Source: an uncultured Burkholderiales bacterium | Lineage (GTDB): Bacteria; Pseudomonadota; Gammaproteobacteria; Burkholderiales; Burkholderiaceae_C | Length of the DNA stretch: 64,000 bases | Assembly (NCBI GenBank): GCA_903830725.1 | Contig: CAIKVH010000052.1 | Span: 1-64,000, forward strand | Reading direction: 5' to 3' | In this document: one piece after another, positions 59,208 through 64,000 of the stretch | Numbering within the stretch: position 1 is the stretch's first letter | Layout: each line of letters starts with the position of its first letter | Made by a program: the position numbers and the translations under genes | Notes under the pieces: generated by a model | Seen by the model: only the letters and a program-made list of their open reading frames with translations | The model's database searches: none | Told to the model about the DNA's origin: nothing

Positions 59208-61148
59208 CTAGAGCTCTACCATCGTGCCCAGCTCAATGACACGACCTGGATCGACCTTAAAGAAGTCAGCAGCACGTGAGGCATTTTGCATCATTGAAAT
59301 AAATAGATGCTCCCGCCACATGGACATTTGTGGAATTTCGTGTGCAACCACGGAGTCTCTTGCCAAGAAGAAAGAGGAATCCTCGACCACGCAGTTGATA
59401 TTGTGATTTGATTTTAACAAACGCAGGATGTGTCCAATATCTGGGGTCTCTTTGAAACCATAGACAGCGCGTACTAAGTACATGTTGTCTCCAAGATCTT
59501 TAAGCGCAATACGCTTTTCATCTGCAACTCGGGGCACGTCCCAAACGCTTACTTTCAAAAATATCACTCGCTCATGAAGAACTTTGTTGTGTTTTAAGTT
59601 ATGTAAGAGTGCGGCAGGAACGTAGTCAATGTGGGCTGTTAAAAATATTGCTGTTCCCTCAACTCTGACCGGTGGGTGTTGCATTAACGAATGTAGAAAA
59701 TCTTCAATTTGTATACCCCCGTCCACCGCACGTTTTCTGAGCAGTTGCCGCCCCTGGTACCACGTCATCATGAGCAAGAAGCAAATTGCACCTATAACGA
59801 GAGGGAACCAACCGCCCTCAAGTACTTTGGCAAGATTTGATGCAAAGAACCCGAAGTCAACAACCATGAACACACTAATTACCAGTGTCACTAAAAGTGG
59901 ATTCCACTTCCAAACCACTTTCATCACCACTGCAGCTAAGAATGTTGTCATCAACATGGTCGTGGAGACTGCGATACCGTAAGCCGCGGCTAGGTTATCT
60001 GACTTCTTAAATGCCAACACCACGATGACAACAATTAAGCAAAGCATCCAATTGATGAAGGGCACATAAATTTGACCTATCTCGCGCTCAGATGTAAACA
60101 AAACGCGCATGCGGGGTAAAAAACCCAGAAGGATAGCTTGACTCGTCATTGAGTATGCCCCAGAGATACAAGCCTGAGATGCGATCACAGTCGCAAGGGT
60201 AGACAAAATCACCAAGAACAAAGAGAAAGTTTCTGGCACCATCAAGAAAAAAGGATTAGATATAGCTTCTGGATGATTAAGGAACATGGCCCCTTGGCCA
60301 AAATAATTAAGAAGCAAACAAGGCATGACCATAAAGAACCATGCGCGTTGCACGGGCTTAATCCCAAAATGCCCCATATCTGCATATAAAGCCTCGGCAC
60401 CCGTCAACACCAAGAAAATAGAACCAGTCACTGCAAAAGCAATAGCTGAATCGTTACGCATAAAGTCATATGCATACTTAGGATTGAAGGCGGCAAGAAT
60501 CTCAGGGGCAGTCACGATTTGGTAGGCTCCCATTAAACCGATCACAACAAACCAAATAATCATGATGGGACCAAAGAGACCTCCAACGATGGCAGTGCCT
60601 TTTTTCTCAAAAACAAAAAGCGCAATCAAAATCAAAATCGTTAGTGGCAATATGTACGGTGTCAGTCCATCAGAAATAACTTGCATACCTTCCAATGCAG
60701 ACAATACTGAGATAGCAGGAGTTATGACTGCATCTCCGTAAAAGAGACAGGCACCGAGCACACCGACCACCGTTAAAGTCATTGCTCTTTTTGTACCTAC
60801 CTTAGTGGTTCGAATGGCCAATGCCATGAGGGCCAAAATACCGCCCTCACCATGATTGTTGGCACGCATCACAAAGAGAACATACTTTATTGATACGACA
60901 AAGGTAAATGCCCAAAAAACCATTGAGATAACTCCAAAAATAGAGTCATGGTTTAGGGGAATACCGTTGGTGGGGTCAAAACATGCCTTAAGAGCGTACA
61001 AGGGACTGGTTCCAATGTCGCCAAAAACCACACCAATTGCGGCGAGGGTCAATGCGGCCATGCCGCCTTTGCCGTGGCCATGGTTGTTTTCAATATCTAC
61101 GGGGGGGAGTTGCTTAGACTGAGAGTACTCAGGATTACTTAGAGACAT
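59208..61148 (-). CDS. kup: Low-affinity potassium transporter Kup
   Basis: 'LTLAAIGVVFGDIGTSPLYALKACF', 'ANNHGEGGILALMAL'; MSLSN start at 61148 preferred over the 61193 TTG. Confidence 0.95.
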   Translation of the reverse strand: MSLSNPEYSQSKQLPPVDIENNHGHGKGGMAALTLAAIGVVFGDIGTSPLYALKACFDPTNGIPLNHDSIFGVISMVFWAFTFVVSIKYVLFVMRANNHGEGGILALMALAIRTTKVGTKRAMTLTVVGVLGACLFYGDAVITPAISVLSALEGMQVISDGLTPYILPLTILILIALFVFEKKGTAIVGGLFGPIMIIWFVVIGLMGAYQIVTAPEILAAFNPKYAYDFMRNDSAIAFAVTGSIFLVLTGAEALYADMGHFGIKPVQRAWFFMVMPCLLLNYFGQGAMFLNHPEAISNPFFLMVPETFSLFLVILSTLATVIASQACISGAYSMTSQAILLGFLPRMRVLFTSEREIGQIYVPFINWMLCLIVVIVVLAFKKSDNLAAAYGIAVSTTMLMTTFLAAVVMKVVWKWNPLLVTLVISVFMVVDFGFFASNLAKVLEGGWFPLVIGAICFLLMMTWYQGRQLLRKRAVDGGIQIEDFLHSLMQHPPVRVEGTAIFLTAHIDYVPAALLHNLKHNKVLHERVIFLKVSVWDVPRVADEKRIALKDLGDNMYLVRAVYGFKETPDIGHILRLLKSNHNINCVVEDSSFFLARDSVVAHEIPQMSMWREHLFISMMQNASRAADFFKVDPGRVIELGTMVEL

Positions 61149-61383
61149 AAACTGCTTTAGAGCCAAGGATTGCGCATTGTAGAGGAATAACAACCCCCGT
61201 CAAGACCGAACCGCAGATCTCAATGCTGAGGCGATAAGTGTCTGATTTAATTGATTATTCGAGAGCCTATCTGCCCGCTAATTCCCGAGCTAAATTCTAC
61301 GGCAATCCGTTGATCTAACGCCTTAAAAATTCATATAATCGCGCCCCTCTAAGCCTTCAACTTTAGCCCCCCCTCAAATGGCT

Positions 61384-63480
61384 TTAAGTAAGAGCGCCTT
61401 TAATTTTTTGTGTCCTAAGGTACTGAGAGCCTAAGGCAATTGCAATGAAAACAATACCAATTGCATCGCTCGTGGTTGACGGATAAACAAGCGCAAATCC
61501 TGAGACTATGAAAAGTACCCGCTCAAACCAGGTCGTTTTAAGCCATGCCCAACCCTGAAACCCTGCCGCAATGGCCGCAATTCCTAGTGCCGCAGTAACG
61601 GTCACTTCAGCAATTGAGAGCCAGTTTGCATTTGCGAGTGCCTTGGTTGAGCCCATTAACAAAAGGCCTTGTCCGTTTGTATCAAGGACAAACATAAAGG
61701 GCAGTAAGAAAGCCGGAACCGTATATTTCCAGCACTGGAGAGTCGTTTTGTAAGGATCTCCCCCCGTAATCGCTGCGGCGGCAAACGGGGACAGCGCAGT
61801 TGGAGGGGAGACCTCACTGAGCACGGCGTAGTAAAAGACAAACATATGCGCAGCAAATGCAGGAACGCCTAGTTTAATAAGCGCGGGTGCAGCAATCACC
61901 GCACAAATGATGTAGGAGGCTGTGACGGGAACTGCCAAGCCTACAATCCAAACTACTAACGCAGTAAATATTGCCGTCAAAAGCAATGAGCCGTCTGCAT
62001 AATCAATCACAATCGTACTGAACTTCAAACCTAGCCCCGTCAGTGTGACTACGCCCACAATAATACCGGCCCCAGCACAGGTGGCAGCCACATTTAAAAC
62101 CCCCAGCGACCCGCCCTCCAAAGCTTTGATTAGGGGAGAATTCCAAAGTGCCTGCCACTTACTTCCAGCACCCCTAAACAAACTGTAAGAAATAAGGGAC
62201 GTGTCTTCGCGGATCATACTGGTGAAGAATGAAACCACGGTTGCCCAAAATACCGAGAGAACTGGTGAATAGCCCCACATCATAAAGAAAACAATCGATA
62301 TGAGGGAGAGAAAGTGATACCAGTACCTGTAGGTTAAACGCCAAAGTGAGTCCACTGATTCAATGACGCTGTCTGCGAATCCGTACTTGCGCGCATCTAT
62401 CTCGACCATTAAAAACAGCGCAAGATAGAACAAGCACGTTGGAATCGTCGCCATTAACAGAACATCTAGGTAGGAGATATTCAAAAATTCAGCGATCAAG
62501 AAAGCCGCTGCACCCAAAACAGGTGGCGATATGATGGCCCCTAAGCCCCCGGCGGCCAGGAGTCCACCGGCTGCGTTCTTCTCGTAACCGACTTTAGCGA
62601 GCATGGGATAGGCAACCGCGCCTAGGGTAACTGTCGTAGCAACCCCTGAACCTGATGGGCCCCCGAGAAGGAAAGAGGAGAGCACTACCGTGCGACCAGC
62701 GCCAGTTGCTTTGCCCCCCATCGCAGAGAAGGAGAAGTCGATATAGAACTTACCCGCTCCAGAGTACTGAAGGAATGCGCCGAAAATGGTGAACAAAATA
62801 ATCAACGACGAAGAGACATCAATAGCAACGCCGAAGATTCCCTCTAGGGTCATGTACATGACACCAACCAAACGCCCCACGTCATAGCCCTTGTGCGTCC
62901 AAGGGGCTGGCAAATAAGGGCCCACTAAAGCGTACAAAATAAAGAGCGAAGTAATGATGGGCATGATCAGGCCGTTGGTGCGGCGCATAGCCTCCATCAC
63001 GAGGAAAATCAAGCACAACCCAAAGAAAATGTCTAAATTTTCGGGCATGGTATTGCGATCTGCAAAATCATCCCCGCCTTGGATCATGTAAAGCACGATA
63101 AGTACAGATACGGCCGCCGCAATCCAATCCCACCACATGATTCGGTGTCTAAACCTGGCGCTGACCGGGAACAGCAGAAAACACAAAAACAAGACCATGG
63201 CCACATGAACTGGGCGCATGATCTGTGTTGGCACTATGGAGTAGGCCGCATATAAATGAAAGAGCGACATACCAATACACATCACTGTGATCATTGCAGC
63301 GCGCCAACCGTTAAATTTGTTTGCTGCGCCCTCTTCCTCTTCGATATAACTCTCAGCCTTTGCGAGCGACTCCTCGCTGATGTGGATTAATTCATCGCTA
63401 TGAAGTATTTCTGCCGTAATGTGCGAATGAGGCTGTGAGGAGAAATGTCCTACGGGTTGATGATCGGGCATCGAACTCAT
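61384..63480 (-). CDS. TRAP transporter, fused 4TM/12TM permease (TAXI type)
   Basis: 'GGPSGSGVATTVTLGAVAYPMLAKVGYEKNAAGGLLAAGGLGAIISPPVLGAAAFLIAEFL'. Confidence 0.92.
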   Translation of the reverse strand: MSSMPDHQPVGHFSSQPHSHITAEILHSDELIHISEESLAKAESYIEEEEGAANKFNGWRAAMITVMCIGMSLFHLYAAYSIVPTQIMRPVHVAMVLFLCFLLFPVSARFRHRIMWWDWIAAAVSVLIVLYMIQGGDDFADRNTMPENLDIFFGLCLIFLVMEAMRRTNGLIMPIITSLFILYALVGPYLPAPWTHKGYDVGRLVGVMYMTLEGIFGVAIDVSSSLIILFTIFGAFLQYSGAGKFYIDFSFSAMGGKATGAGRTVVLSSFLLGGPSGSGVATTVTLGAVAYPMLAKVGYEKNAAGGLLAAGGLGAIISPPVLGAAAFLIAEFLNISYLDVLLMATIPTCLFYLALFLMVEIDARKYGFADSVIESVDSLWRLTYRYWYHFLSLISIVFFMMWGYSPVLSVFWATVVSFFTSMIREDTSLISYSLFRGAGSKWQALWNSPLIKALEGGSLGVLNVAATCAGAGIIVGVVTLTGLGLKFSTIVIDYADGSLLLTAIFTALVVWIVGLAVPVTASYIICAVIAAPALIKLGVPAFAAHMFVFYYAVLSEVSPPTALSPFAAAAITGGDPYKTTLQCWKYTVPAFLLPFMFVLDTNGQGLLLMGSTKALANANWLSIAEVTVTAALGIAAIAAGFQGWAWLKTTWFERVLFIVSGFALVYPSTTSDAIGIVFIAIALGSQYLRTQKIKGALT

Positions 63481-63998
63481 TAATTAACCTTAATCCCTTT
63501 TTCCTTAAAGTACCGGAGCGCACCGGGGTGAAACGGAATTGGAGTTGCGCTTTGTTTTTGATCGGCTAAATTTAAGTTCTCCGCCTCCTTGTGCGCAGCA
63601 ACTAAGTCTGCTTTATGATCAAATACAGTCTTTACTATGTTGTAGGCAGTCTTTTCATCCAAGTCCTCATGCGCAACAAGGATGTTCATCACAGTAGCTT
63701 GTTTATTATCTGTAGCCATCCCGCGGTATACGGATTTAGAGATGACATCAGTAATATATAACTTCCCGTACTTAGCATTCATCGCGTCCACTAGGTCGGC
63801 ATGATCGATGAGTTTTACTTTAGTCCCGGGCGTATTGGCTAAGTCAGTTACTGCGGCTGTCGGCAACCCTCCAACCCAAAAGAAGGCATCAATTTTTGTA
63901 TCCTTGATGGCGTTAACAGACTCTGCAGCACCAAGCCTCTCGCGCTTAATGTCTTTATCCTTGTCTATGCCTGCAGCTTCTAGCAACCTAAACGCCAT
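63480..63998 (-). CDS. TAXI-family TRAP solute-binding protein, 5' end truncated by window edge
   Basis: 'DKDIKRERLGAAESVNAIKDTKIDAFFWVGGLPTAAVTDLAN'; no start inside the window consistent with a full-length SBP. Confidence 0.85.
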   Translation of the reverse strand: MAFRLLEAAGIDKDKDIKRERLGAAESVNAIKDTKIDAFFWVGGLPTAAVTDLANTPGTKVKLIDHADLVDAMNAKYGKLYITDVISKSVYRGMATDNKQATVMNILVAHEDLDEKTAYNIVKTVFDHKADLVAAHKEAENLNLADQKQSATPIPFHPGALRYFKEKGIKVN

Positions 63999-64000
63999 CA

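Noticed and set aside
1-64000. tRNA, rRNA or classic CRISPR loci
   Set aside because: No T-arm-like GGTTCGAATCC contexts in intergenic DNA, no rRNA-like blocks, no repeat-spacer array seen by eye; a tRNAscan/Infernal run would be decisive.

Overview
The 64 kb window looks like a chromosomal segment from a betaproteobacterium (Burkholderiales-like; inferred from the holC-pepA / lptFG / cysB and cysI-DUF934-cysHDN neighbourhoods, not from a search). Most of it is housekeeping and transport: an NMT1-type ABC transporter, a DUF6152/DUF6644-type membrane cluster, livK-like SBP, holC, pepA, lptFG, cbiX, cysB-like LysR, aminotransferase, a short BLUF photoreceptor, hrpA, argA, dsbB, yggX, mnmC, the sulfate-assimilation cluster (tauE-cysI-DUF934-cysH-cysD-cysN), fdxA with a TrxR-like ferredoxin reductase, a TPR/glycosyltransferase-like protein, MAPEG, fhs, a dehydrogenase-aminotransferase fusion, kup and a TRAP-TAXI transporter cut by the window end. 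The stand-out accessory region is about 45-59 kb. It holds a tightly packed four-gene minus-strand operon: DUF4062/TEP1-like STAND NTPase, small helical-repeat protein, DUF4116-repeat protein, and zinc ribbon-TIR-NACHT-17xTPR protein. It is flanked by a divergent SDS22-like LRR gene, an acidic orphan ORF, an orphan ParA and an unlisted 58-aa membrane ORF. This is the best candidate for an undescribed NLR-like (antiphage/immune or signalling) system. No tRNA, rRNA, CRISPR array, transposase or prophage was recognised. All calls come from reading motifs; no searches were run.
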